Assembly (NCBI GenBank): GCA_905373705.1
Contig: CAJPUA010000018.1
Span: 1 to 9,752, forward strand
DNA: 9,752 nt
Source of the DNA: an uncultured Schwartzia sp.
GTDB taxonomy: Bacteria; Bacillota; Negativicutes; Selenomonadales; Selenomonadaceae
Reading direction: 5' to 3'
Both the position numbers and the translations under genes were made by a program. This document shows positions 1 through 6,140 of the stretch, in pieces (position 1 is the stretch's first letter; each line of letters begins with the position of its first letter). The notes below the pieces were generated by a model. That model had not been told where the DNA came from and ran no database searches. It worked only from the letters and a program-made list of their open reading frames with translations.

Positions 1-382
1 GCTCCGCTCCCAGCACAACAACCTCAGGAACAGGTTTTCCCGTTAAGGTAAGAAGCGTTAAGATATCCTGAATCCCCACCTCATGCGCCGACAGTTTACT
101 CTGAAAATGCGCCGCGACGTCCTCTTTCTCCAGCCGGTACACCGTCCCCGGCGCTTTATCGCCCCGTATCGCATCTAAAATGAGCAAACGCCGTGTGCCG
201 GTAACAAAGCGCAAGAGTTCCATACCCAACGTGCCGCCGTCTAAGATTCGCACCTGATCGGGGAAAAAATAGTTTTCCCTGAGATATTCCGCCGCCCGAA
301 CACCAAAACCTTCGTCGCGCAAAACGATATTGCCGATGCCCAGCACCGTAATCTCCGCCGCTTCGTCCAGCCCCTCGATCAT
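1..382 (-). CDS. hyaD: [NiFe]-hydrogenase maturation endopeptidase, HyaD/HybD family (partial, C-terminus off window)
   Basis: This cytoplasmic nickel-dependent protease clips the C-terminal peptide from the hydrogenase large subunit after Ni has been inserted. About 127 residues are visible before the left edge; family members are usually about 160-200 residues. The sequence opens with the family signature GIGNIVLRDEGFGV (residues 15-28). The residues equivalent to the Ni ligands of E. coli HybD (Glu16, Asp62, His93) are present as E24, D70 (LILDAI) and H100 (LSAHE). The ILDGGTLGMELL stretch at 46-57 closely matches HybD. The ATG overlaps the hypB stop as ATGA, and a GGGAGG ribosome site lies 7 nt upstream (390-395), so it should be translationally coupled to hypB as the last visible gene of the operon. 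Its likely substrate is the HyaB of this operon. It has no shown start in an ORF list because it is truncated. Confidence 0.93.
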   Translation of the reverse strand, partial: MIEGLDEAAEITVLGIGNIVLRDEGFGVRAAEYLRENYFFPDQVRILDGGTLGMELLRFVTGTRRLLILDAIRGDKAPGTVYRLEKEDVAAHFQSKLSAHEVGIQDILTLLTLTGKPVPEVVVLGAE

Positions 383-1044
383 CGCGCCGCCTCCCGCTTT
401 TCCCGCACGCGCGCAAGCAGCCAGTCAATCCACGCCGCCAATCCTTCCCCGGTGCGCGCTGACACAGGAAGCACCGCCGCTCCGGGATGAATGGTCGTGA
501 TGTCTTCCGTCGCCGCCGCCACATTGAAATCTGTGTACGGAACAAGATCAATCTTATTCAAAAGCGTCAGCGCCGATTCCTTAAAAATAAGCGGATACTT
601 GAGCGGCTTATCGTTCCCCTCCGTCACGGAAAGCACTACCGCCTTCGTATCCTCGCCCAGCGCAAATTCCGCCGGGCAGACGAGGTTCCCGACGTTCTCA
701 ATGATCAGGAGATCGAGAGCGTCGGTATTTAACTCTTTCAGCGCCTTTTCGATCATCGGCGCATCCAGATGGCAGCCGCCGCTGGTATTGATCTGAATGA
801 CCGGTACATCATGGCGGGCGATGCGGTCGGCGTCCTTCGAGGTGAAAAGATCACCTTCAATAACCGCCAGCCGCAGCTTTTTGTTAAGCGCCGCAATCGT
901 TTTTTCCAAGAGCGTCGTCTTGCCCGATCCCGGCGATCCCAGAAGATTCAGGACAAAGACTCTCTGCTCTGCCAACTTCTCGCGCAAGGCGGCGGCTATG
1001 GCGTCGTTCTGTCCCAGAATGTCCTTCATGACCTTTACTTCCAC
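379..1044 (-). CDS. hypB: Hydrogenase nickel-incorporation GTPase HypB
   Basis: HypB is the SIMIBI-class GTPase that works with HypA to load nickel into the large subunit. I chose the GTG at 1044 as start: the resulting N-terminus MEVKVMKDILGQND matches the usual short HypB start, the GTG lies 1 nt after the hypA stop, and a GGAG site lies 10 nt upstream. This gives 221 residues. An ATG at 1029 would drop five residues, and extending to the ATG at 1158 would run through hypA and is rejected. Visible motifs: P-loop GSPGSGKTT (36-44), EGDLFTSKDADR (63-74), G-domain metal site GGCH (Cys91-His92), ENVGNLVCP (Cys123) and the guanine-specificity motif NKID (163-166). Both the N-terminal CxxCGC high-affinity nickel site of E. 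coli HypB and the His-rich stretch found in some homologues are absent. A similar Cys motif is found instead in the small protein at 1481-1723. Confidence 0.95.
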   Translation of the reverse strand: MEVKVMKDILGQNDAIAAALREKLAEQRVFVLNLLGSPGSGKTTLLEKTIAALNKKLRLAVIEGDLFTSKDADRIARHDVPVIQINTSGGCHLDAPMIEKALKELNTDALDLLIIENVGNLVCPAEFALGEDTKAVVLSVTEGNDKPLKYPLIFKESALTLLNKIDLVPYTDFNVAAATEDITTIHPGAAVLPVSARTGEGLAAWIDWLLARVREKREAAR

Positions 1045-1045
1045 G

Positions 1046-1384
1046 TTAATCCATCTCCAAATACTCCACCCGCAGTTCGCGGCCGGAAAGGAGGGAACGC
1101 ACGCCCCCGCAGTCCGGGCAGATAAAATTATAACGCTCGACCGTGTCCTCACGGCCACAGTCTAAACAGCGCGCCACAATCGGCGTCCTCGCGAGAGCCA
1201 GCTCCGCTCCTTCGGCGATCGTCCCCTTTACCAAGGCGTGAAAGCAAAACTCCAGCGAGGATGCCTCGACTCCCGCCATTTCGCCAATGAGAAGTCCAAC
1301 CTTCGCTATTCGCGTCGCGCCGTTTTTCCGCGCTTCCTCTAACGCGATATCCAGGATCCCTTCGGCGATCGCCATCTCGTGCAT
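1046..1384 (-). CDS. hypA: Hydrogenase nickel chaperone HypA
   Basis: HypA is a small zinc-structured nickel chaperone that hands Ni2+ to the large subunit together with HypB. The 112-residue length is typical. The N-terminus MHE supplies the conserved nickel ligand His2, which must sit directly after Met1, so this start is fixed. The zinc site is two CxxC pairs: C73/C76 (RCLDCG) and C89/C92 (ICPDCG). The start is preceded by GGGAGG with 5 nt spacing (1390-1395). The stop lies 1 nt before the hypB GTG. Upstream, the 96-nt gap to the small HMA-like gene contains a terminator-like hairpin whose T-rich tail ends right at this ribosome site, so expression of hypA and the genes after it may be attenuated relative to the structural genes. 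Confidence 0.96.
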   Translation of the reverse strand: MHEMAIAEGILDIALEEARKNGATRIAKVGLLIGEMAGVEASSLEFCFHALVKGTIAEGAELALARTPIVARCLDCGREDTVERYNFICPDCGGVRSLLSGRELRVEYLEMD

Positions 1385-1396
1385 GTTTTCCTCCCG

Positions 1397-1451
1397 AAAA
1401 AGAGAAACCGCCGCACGTAAAGGCCATCTCCCCGCAGGGAACGCGCGGCGG
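1397..1451 (-). terminator. Terminator-like hairpin / attenuator ahead of hypA
   Basis: Read on the minus strand, arms CCGCCGCGCGT (1451-1441) and ACGTGCGGCGG (1418-1408) pair over 11 positions with a single G-U. The 22-nt loop can itself fold a small TCCC/GGGA hairpin. The stem is followed at once by TTTCTCTTTTT (1407-1397) and then by the hypA ribosome site. It sits inside the operon between the small HMA-like gene and hypA, so it probably acts as a partial terminator or a transcript-stabilising 3' end. The fold is from inspection only; no energy was computed. Confidence 0.5.
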
Positions 1452-1480
1452 CCGGCGCGGCGTCTTGCCGCACTCTTTCG

Positions 1481-1723
1481 TTATAACGCGGCGTCAAGAT
1501 CGTGTCGAGAAAACGCCTGCATAATCTCCGTCAGCTTTGTTTTCTTCGGATCGTAATCGATCGTCGTCTCGCCGTCATGCGTATGGATATGGACGTACAT
1601 CACGCCTGCCATGCCCAAAAGCTCTTTCTCCACCGCCTTCGCGTTATCCTCCGTGTAGCCCGTCGTGATGAACTGCAGGCGGGTATTGCCGCTGGTCTGT
1701 CCACAGCCACATTCCTGACACAT
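1481..1723 (-). CDS. Small HMA-like protein with N-terminal MCxECGCG metal motif, in hydrogenase operon
   Basis: An 80-residue protein I cannot assign to a named gene. Residues 1-8 read MCQECGCG, very close to the N-terminal MCTTCGCG of E. coli HypB, a high-affinity nickel site. Residues 15-80 follow the heavy-metal-associated (HMA, beta-alpha-beta-beta-alpha-beta) pattern: LQFITTGYTEDN, an amphipathic helix, MAGVMYVHIHTHD, TTIDYDPKK, then a final helix with EIMQAF. The GMTCxxC metal loop of classical HMA domains is replaced by GYTEDN (22-27), so the usual Cys pair is lost. Three alternating histidines (45, 47, 49) lie on the predicted second strand. An AAGGAGGA site lies about 10 nt upstream, and the start is 21 nt after the hyaC stop. 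Position between structural and hyp genes suggests a nickel carrier or donor for HypA/HypB. That role is inferred; the gene is very likely real. Confidence 0.85.
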   Translation of the reverse strand: MCQECGCGQTSGNTRLQFITTGYTEDNAKAVEKELLGMAGVMYVHIHTHDGETTIDYDPKKTKLTEIMQAFSRHDLDAAL

Positions 1724-1744
1724 CGCGTAAATTCCTCCTTATTT

Positions 1745-2452
1745 TCATTTCCGCCCCGAAGGCTCCAGCTCGTTCGCGTCCACCGGATCATGCACTAAAA
1801 TCTTGCTGCCCGAGAACATGCTCGACACTTCGCTCTCACCCTCCATGAATTCAGCGCGCGTCACCATGTAGAGATGGCCGGTCGCAAACAGGATAATCCC
1901 CCACGCCACATAGTGGTGGACGAGGTGCGTGCGAAATTCACCGCCTAAAACTACATTGACCCAGCCGAACATCTGCCCGCCGATGCTCATGGGTTCCGTC
2001 ATGTTGTACATAGCGAAGCCCGTCAGGATCTCAATCGCCACCAGCACATAGAGGAACGCGTAAGACATACGGGCCAGAGGATTTCTCAGATATGACTTAT
2101 GCGATTTCTTGAGCAGCATGTAATGAAGCGCCACGTCAATGGTTTCCTCGTAAAAATGCCCCTCCCAGAACCGGGGAAACAGTCGGTCCCCGCGGTTGAT
2201 GATAAAACCGTAAATCCGGAGGATGATGGCCGAGCAGAACACAAAGGCCGCCAGGAAGTGGAGCTTTCGAACGAGGTCCATCAAAAAGATCGTCTGCGTC
2301 GGCTCCAGGGACATGATCCCTAAGGGTTTGCCGATGAGAATGCCCGTCACGAAGAGGACGATGATGGAATCCACCATCACCCAGTGAAAGATGCGCAGAA
2401 AGGGACTGAAAAGGTAGAAGATCTTCCGCTGTACGGTCTGCACTGTATTCAT
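1745..2452 (-). CDS. hyaC: [NiFe]-hydrogenase cytochrome b subunit HyaC
   Basis: This is the integral-membrane di-heme b cytochrome that anchors the HyaAB dimer and passes electrons from the small subunit to the quinone pool. Its 235 residues are typical. Four hydrophobic spans are visible, at about 20-42, 62-82, 130-150 and 180-198. Candidate heme ligands are H23 (RIFHW), H65 (RKLHF), H179/H180 (LVHHY) and H193 (TGHLY); the 14-residue step from 179 to 193 suits the family's last ligand pair. The start has a near-perfect AGGAGGTGA (2457-2465) that overlaps the hyaB stop region, with 12 nt between the two genes. Its presence shows that the enzyme is respiratory and membrane-bound rather than soluble. 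Confidence 0.95.
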   Translation of the reverse strand: MNTVQTVQRKIFYLFSPFLRIFHWVMVDSIIVLFVTGILIGKPLGIMSLEPTQTIFLMDLVRKLHFLAAFVFCSAIILRIYGFIINRGDRLFPRFWEGHFYEETIDVALHYMLLKKSHKSYLRNPLARMSYAFLYVLVAIEILTGFAMYNMTEPMSIGGQMFGWVNVVLGGEFRTHLVHHYVAWGIILFATGHLYMVTRAEFMEGESEVSSMFSGSKILVHDPVDANELEPSGRK

Positions 2453-2464
2453 ATCGTCACCTCC

Positions 2465-4384
2465 TCAGGCTTCGACTGACGCGCCGAAGTACGGGTCGGT
2501 CGTAACCACCCGCAGTTTTTCGCCTTTAGTATTAAAGAAATGGGTTGAGCAGGCCATGCACGGATCAAAGGAGCGAACCGCCTTCACGATTTCCAGCGGC
2601 TTATCTGCCACTTTCACTCGCGTATCCATCATCGCCAGCTCATACGCGCCGTGTCCCGCTTTATCATCACGGGGGCAGGCGTTCCATGTCGTCGGTACAA
2701 TGCACTGATAATTCGAGATCCGGCCGTTTTCGATATTGACCCAGTGACTGAGCGCTCCGCGCGGCGCCTCATAAAGGCCGACCCCCCGCGTCTTTTTCGG
2801 CCAGCTCGAAGGATCCCATTTTTCCATATTAGCGACCTGCGTGTCGCCGGAATTGATATTCGCGACCAGTTTATCGAAGAAGAAGCGCGCCATTTCCCCG
2901 GCAAGCTGCGCGTCCAGCGCCCGCGCCGCCGTTCGCCCAACCATCGTCGGCAGCCAGACCTCCGGCGCCAGATTGAGAACCTTCGACACCGCTTCGATCT
3001 GGTCGACCATCATCTGCTCCGCCCAGGTCATATCGGGCAGGAGATTCTGCTTTGCTTTCGTGTATACGATAATATAGCGGGCCAAAGGACCAACTTCGCA
3101 AACCTTGCCGCGCCAGAGCGGTGTTTTGAGCCAGGAATATTTCCCCTGCTCGTTCAGCTCTTTCCACTCCGTCGATGTTCCCGTCTTCGGCCCCGTGTAC
3201 TTCGCCTGGGTGATCCCATCCCACGGATGAAGCGCCTTCGCATCGCCCATCGCCGCGGGATACTCATACCATGCGTGGCCGACGCTTTCGCCGAATACCT
3301 CGGGATGGCTGAGATCTTCCGCCTTAACTTCGGTGAAGCGCGCTTTTGTCGCTCCAGCGGCAAAATCTTCCACCACGCCGTTGCAGCGCACCAGAAGTGT
3401 CTTGAAGAAATCGCCGTTCGATGTCCCCGAGAATGTTTCCATCGGATACGCCCCGAAGCCCAATACCCTGGTTTTCGCCAGCCCGCCGCCGTCCGTATAG
3501 CCTTTCTGGACGTACATCGCGCCAATCGCCAAAAGATCCGGCAGATAGTAGGTATTGACCAGCGTCCGCGCCAGGTTAATCGCCCGGTCAACGATGGCGA
3601 GGCGCGCCGTATTGATCGGCGAATTACCGTCATTCAGGGAAATCGAACATGGCATGCCGCCCACGACATAATGCGGGTGCGGATTCTTCCCGCCGAAAAC
3701 GACGTGCGGGATGACCAGCTCGCGCTGCTTGTCGAGCATTTCAATATAATGCGCCACCGCCATAAGATGAACTTCCGGCGGCAGAAGCTGATAATCGGGG
3801 TGATCCCACCACTGGGCGGCGAATATGCCGAGCTGTCCGCTGTCCACAATCTTGCGGACGCGATCCTGCACGCCTTTATAATACGCCGGAGTCGCCCGCG
3901 GCATCTCCTTGGCAAAGGCTTCCGTTTCCAGCGCCGCCGGCCCATGAAAAGGAAGTCGATAGGTGCTTAGCACCTGATTCTGGATCGCCGCCGCGGCCTC
4001 CGGACTCGCTTTTAACGCCTCCACCGGACTGACCCAATCGAGTGCATGGAGGTGATAAAAATGAATGACATGATCTTGCACCGTGAGTGACGACGCCATG
4101 ATATTACGAATGTAATTCGCATTCTTCGGGATTTTAATCCCCAGCGCATCCTCCACCGCCCGCAGCGCGCCTAGTGCGTGCGCCGTCGTACATACGCCGC
4201 AGATACGCTGAATGTACGCCCAAGCGTCCCGCGGATCGCGATCGTTCATGATAAGCTCCAGCCCGCGCCACGCCGTACCGCTCGACACTGCGTCCGACAC
4301 TTTGCCGGTCGCTTCATCTACCTGAACTTCAACGCGCAGGTGGCCTTCGATTCTCGTTACCGGATCTACGACTACATGCTTCAT
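2465..4384 (-). CDS. hyaB: [NiFe]-hydrogenase large (catalytic) subunit HyaB
   Basis: This is the catalytic subunit holding the Ni-Fe(CN)2CO centre that splits H2; it is carried out of the cytoplasm with the Tat-targeted small subunit. It has 639 residues. The N-terminal active-site motif is RICGVC (C62, C65) followed by H69. The C-terminal motif is DPCMACSTH (C609, C612, H615). Processing is expected after H615, releasing a 24-residue tail, about 9 longer than the 15-residue tail of E. coli HyaB, with Phe rather than Val at the first position. The N-terminal VVVDPVTRIEGHLRVEV signature is classical for group 1 enzymes. The ATG overlaps the hyaA stop (ATGA), giving coupled synthesis of the two subunits. 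No frameshift or missing active-site residue is seen. The very long opposite-strand reading frame at 2651-3970 is a codon-bias shadow. Confidence 0.98.
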   Translation of the reverse strand: MKHVVVDPVTRIEGHLRVEVQVDEATGKVSDAVSSGTAWRGLELIMNDRDPRDAWAYIQRICGVCTTAHALGALRAVEDALGIKIPKNANYIRNIMASSLTVQDHVIHFYHLHALDWVSPVEALKASPEAAAAIQNQVLSTYRLPFHGPAALETEAFAKEMPRATPAYYKGVQDRVRKIVDSGQLGIFAAQWWDHPDYQLLPPEVHLMAVAHYIEMLDKQRELVIPHVVFGGKNPHPHYVVGGMPCSISLNDGNSPINTARLAIVDRAINLARTLVNTYYLPDLLAIGAMYVQKGYTDGGGLAKTRVLGFGAYPMETFSGTSNGDFFKTLLVRCNGVVEDFAAGATKARFTEVKAEDLSHPEVFGESVGHAWYEYPAAMGDAKALHPWDGITQAKYTGPKTGTSTEWKELNEQGKYSWLKTPLWRGKVCEVGPLARYIIVYTKAKQNLLPDMTWAEQMMVDQIEAVSKVLNLAPEVWLPTMVGRTAARALDAQLAGEMARFFFDKLVANINSGDTQVANMEKWDPSSWPKKTRGVGLYEAPRGALSHWVNIENGRISNYQCIVPTTWNACPRDDKAGHGAYELAMMDTRVKVADKPLEIVKAVRSFDPCMACSTHFFNTKGEKLRVVTTDPYFGASVEA

Positions 4385-5481
4385 TTATGCTCCACCTGCC
4401 CTTTCTCCTCCGCCGCTTCCTCCTGATCGCGCTTATGCCGCTGCACTACGCTCAAAGCACCGTGTACCGCCACAGCGGCCGTCGTACCGATAGCCGCCGC
4501 CGCGCCGATCGTATCGACGTCGACCAGAGGGGCATACTGCGGCAAACGATCGGAAAACGACGCTCCCTCGTCCCAGAAATTAGCGTTGCTGCACCCGATA
4601 CAGGCCGCTCCGGACTGGATCGGATACGACATCCCATGATACCAGCGCATATTACCGCAGGAATTGTAGGTCTCGGGCCCGCGACATCCCAGCTTATAGA
4701 GGCACCATCCGGCTTTCGCCCCCGCGTCGTCGTAGCGATCGGCAAACATGTTCGCGTCGAAAAAGGGCCGCCGGTAACAGGTGTCGTGAATGCGGTTGCC
4801 GTAGAACTGGCGCGGCCGGTTTTCCGCGTCCAGCGTCGGCAGCTTGCCAAAGAGGGCGATATGCATGACCACGCCCGTCATGACTTCGGGGATCGGAGGA
4901 CATCCCGGCACCTGAATCACTTGCTTCGAGCCTGTATAATGAGCGATTCCGCCCGACCCGGTAGGATTCGGCTTCGCCGCCTGAATTCCTCCCGACACGG
5001 CGCAGCTTCCGTAAGCGATGATCGCTGCCGCGCCTCGCGCTGCCTTTTGTAAGGTCTCCACAAAGGGATGCCCGCCTGACATACAGTAAATACCGTTGTC
5101 CGTCGTCGAAACGGCCCCTTCGACCGCCAGAATATACTGCCCCCAGTACTTTTGTACCGTTTCCTCCAAATGGTGCTCAAACGGCTCGCCGCACGCGGCG
5201 GAAAGGAGATGATCATACTCCAGCGCGATGTTCGTCAGCACCAGATCCGACGCCAGCGGCGCCGCCGAGCGAATAAACGACTCGTCGCACCCCGTACATT
5301 CGTGGCCGTGCAGCCAAATCACGACCGGCAGCGGCTTCGTCTCTGCCGCCTCCACCACCGTGGACAGCATATCCGTACTCAACCCCATCAGCGACGTAAG
5401 CGCCACGCAGCCCTTCAAAAAACTGCGGCGGCTCAGTCCCTGACGAAGATACGCCTCCCACATACTTTCCCTTTTCTCCAC
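4381..5481 (-). CDS. hyaA: [NiFe]-hydrogenase small (FeS, Tat-targeted) subunit HyaA
   Basis: This is the electron-transfer subunit with three FeS clusters. The GTG start at 5481 gives 366 residues and puts the Tat motif SRRSFLK at 17-23, exactly as I recall for E. coli HyaA; AAAGGGGG lies 7 nt upstream. An ATG at 5463 (M7) is an alternative start. Signal cleavage is likely after A45. Proximal cluster ligands are C62, C65, C160 and C194; distal H232, C235, C260 and C266; medial [3Fe-4S] C275, C294 and C297. The two extra cysteines of O2-tolerant enzymes are glycines (G64 in HECTGC, G165 in GSCAVSGG). Near the C-terminus a hydrophobic anchor (about 318-338) contains the His (AVAVHG) that in E. 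coli ligates the cytochrome b heme. A charged tail follows. It is the first gene of the operon and its stop overlaps the hyaB start. Confidence 0.96.
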   Translation of the reverse strand: MEKRESMWEAYLRQGLSRRSFLKGCVALTSLMGLSTDMLSTVVEAAETKPLPVVIWLHGHECTGCDESFIRSAAPLASDLVLTNIALEYDHLLSAACGEPFEHHLEETVQKYWGQYILAVEGAVSTTDNGIYCMSGGHPFVETLQKAARGAAAIIAYGSCAVSGGIQAAKPNPTGSGGIAHYTGSKQVIQVPGCPPIPEVMTGVVMHIALFGKLPTLDAENRPRQFYGNRIHDTCYRRPFFDANMFADRYDDAGAKAGWCLYKLGCRGPETYNSCGNMRWYHGMSYPIQSGAACIGCSNANFWDEGASFSDRLPQYAPLVDVDTIGAAAAIGTTAAVAVHGALSVVQRHKRDQEEAAEEKGQVEHK

Positions 5482-5698
5482 ACCAAAACCCCCTTTGTTC
5501 TGCGCTCTGTCAGCTACCCCTAAATATCCCTCTGCCCAATTTTCATTTCATACAAATTTTATCGAAATAAATTCATTTATCTACTTCCATAGTTAGACAT
5601 CAATTAAGAAAATCCTGCCGAAAAACATATTTTCTCGCACAAAAATCCCCTCTTTCTCCCCCACAATCCAGACCCGGGAAAAATTTTCCCTTTCCCCC
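5482..5698 (-). promoter_or_regulatory. Upstream region of the hydrogenase operon with a weak candidate promoter
   Basis: This gene-free stretch turns strongly AT-rich at 5521-5640, as expected for a promoter region. Read on the minus strand, a possible -35 TTGATG (5603-5598) and -10 GATAAA (5581-5576) are 16 nt apart, which would give a leader of about 85 nt. The -10 overlaps a small palindrome, ATAAATGAATTTAT (5580-5567). A second GATAAA lies 18 nt further down (5563-5558). I do not see a convincing FNR (TTGAT-N4-ATCAA) or Rex site. The promoter choice is tentative. Confidence 0.35.
5676..5690. repeat. Palindrome GGGAAAAATTTTCCC between divergent promoters
   Basis: Two perfect 7-nt arms, GGGAAAA and TTTTCCC, flank a single central A. 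The site lies 8 nt upstream of the -35 box of the tRNA promoter and about 195 nt upstream of the hyaA start. It could be an operator. The A/T core is also correctly placed (about -45 to -55) to serve as an UP element for the tRNA promoter, which is the simpler reading. Confidence 0.45.
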
Positions 5699-5727
5699 TT
5701 GTCAAACGTGTCGTCCTGCGCTATACT
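5699..5727 (+). promoter_or_regulatory. Sigma70-type promoter of the tRNA-Ala gene
   Basis: The -35 box TTGTCA (5699-5704) and -10 box TATACT (5722-5727) are separated by the optimal 17 nt. Transcription should start near 5734, about 15 nt before the mature tRNA. Each box differs from consensus at one position. The A/T tracts just upstream (5679-5687) resemble an UP element, common at stable-RNA promoters. Confidence 0.8.
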
Positions 5728-5748
5728 ATTTATGTTTATAAAACAAGT

Positions 5749-5824
5749 GGGGACGTAGCTCAGCTGGGAGAGCGTTCGGTTCGCATCCGAGAGGTCGAGA
5801 GTTCAATCCTCTTCGTCTCCACCA
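5749..5824 (+). tRNA. tRNA-Ala (anticodon CGC), CCA encoded
   Basis: The cloverleaf folds completely by hand. Acceptor stem 5749-5755 pairs with 5814-5820; D stem GCTC/GAGC is at 5758-5761 and 5770-5773; anticodon stem TTCGG/CCGAG is at 5775-5779 and 5787-5791; T stem GAGAG/CTCTT is at 5797-5801 and 5809-5813 with loop TTCAATC. The anticodon loop TTCGCAT gives CGC at 5782-5784, decoding GCG. The acceptor has a G3-U70 wobble pair, the classical alanine identity element, which supports the assignment independently. The discriminator is A (5821), and CCA is encoded at 5822-5824. It stands alone with its own promoter and terminator. Confidence 0.95.
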
Positions 5825-5837
5825 TTTTAGACTCCAG

Positions 5838-5865
5838 CGCCTGCCTTCAATCGGCGGGCGTTTTT
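5838..5865 (+). terminator. Rho-independent terminator of the tRNA-Ala gene
   Basis: An 8-bp stem CGCCTGCC/GGCGGGCG (one G-U pair) with a 7-nt loop TTCAATC is followed directly by TTTTT. It starts 14 nt after the encoded CCA. Confidence 0.88.
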
Positions 5866-5970
5866 ATTGTCTATAAAAAATTCCGCCCTCTGTCCCATCT
5901 GCCGCCCTACTTTCGCCTTATTTATTTTCTCTTCCCCGCTCAACCTGTCAGATCCCTAAAACCAGCAGCG

Positions 5971-6000
5971 TCCTGCCGCCTGTTCCTGGCGGCAGGATTT
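5971..6000 (+). terminator. Perfect 10-bp hairpin, terminator-like, without an evident upstream gene
   Basis: Arms TCCTGCCGCC (5971-5980) and GGCGGCAGGA (5988-5997) are exact reverse complements around TGTTCCT, followed by TTTCTTTC. It could be a back-up terminator for the tRNA transcript, insulating the kinase gene, or the end of a small RNA. The T tract is interrupted, so termination strength is uncertain. Confidence 0.55.
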
Positions 6001-6019
6001 CTTTCGGCCAAAGGCGAAA

Positions 6020-6025
6020 TATAAT
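6020..6025 (+). promoter_or_regulatory. Candidate -10 element (TATAAT) of the sensor kinase gene
   Basis: This is an exact TATAAT. No good -35 is found at 16-18 nt upstream (the sequences there are GATTTC, ATTTCT and TTTCTT). An inverted repeat (6002-6019) fills the spacer. If used, the promoter would be weak or activator-dependent, with a start near 6032. Confidence 0.35.
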
Positions 6026-6132
6026 TTACATGCGAAACAAGACTTTTTTCCTGGCTTCAGAATGGGAAAATCAGCGGCACCCCCATAAACGTCTTAATAT
6101 CAACAGACTGAGTGATTTCATATTAACCTTAC

Positions 6133-6140
6133 GGAGGTGA
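6133..6140 (+). promoter_or_regulatory. Ribosome binding site that fixes the kinase start
   Basis: GGAGGTGA is a full anti-16S match, 5 nt before the GTG at 6146. The in-frame GTG at 6137 lies inside this element and so cannot be the start. Confidence 0.85.

Noticed and set aside
1045..1158. N-terminal extension of hypB up to an ATG at 1158
   Set aside because: It would overlap hypA by about 110 nt in another frame, and the extra residues are unlike HypB. The GTG at 1044 gives the family-like MEVKV start.
2651..3970. A 439-codon open frame on the plus strand opposite hyaB
   Set aside because: It is exactly antisense to a clear [NiFe] large subunit, has Arg/Pro/His-rich composition typical of a codon-bias shadow, and shows no domain or credible ribosome site.
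5596..5603. Possible FNR-type half-site (TTGAT, minus strand) upstream of hyaA
   Set aside because: The matching ATCAA half is missing at the required 4-nt spacing, so it is treated only as part of a candidate -35.
5749..5824. tRNA gene as an integration site for a mobile element
   Set aside because: No integrase gene and no repeat of the tRNA 3' end are seen in the window. The flanking genes look like ordinary chromosomal genes.
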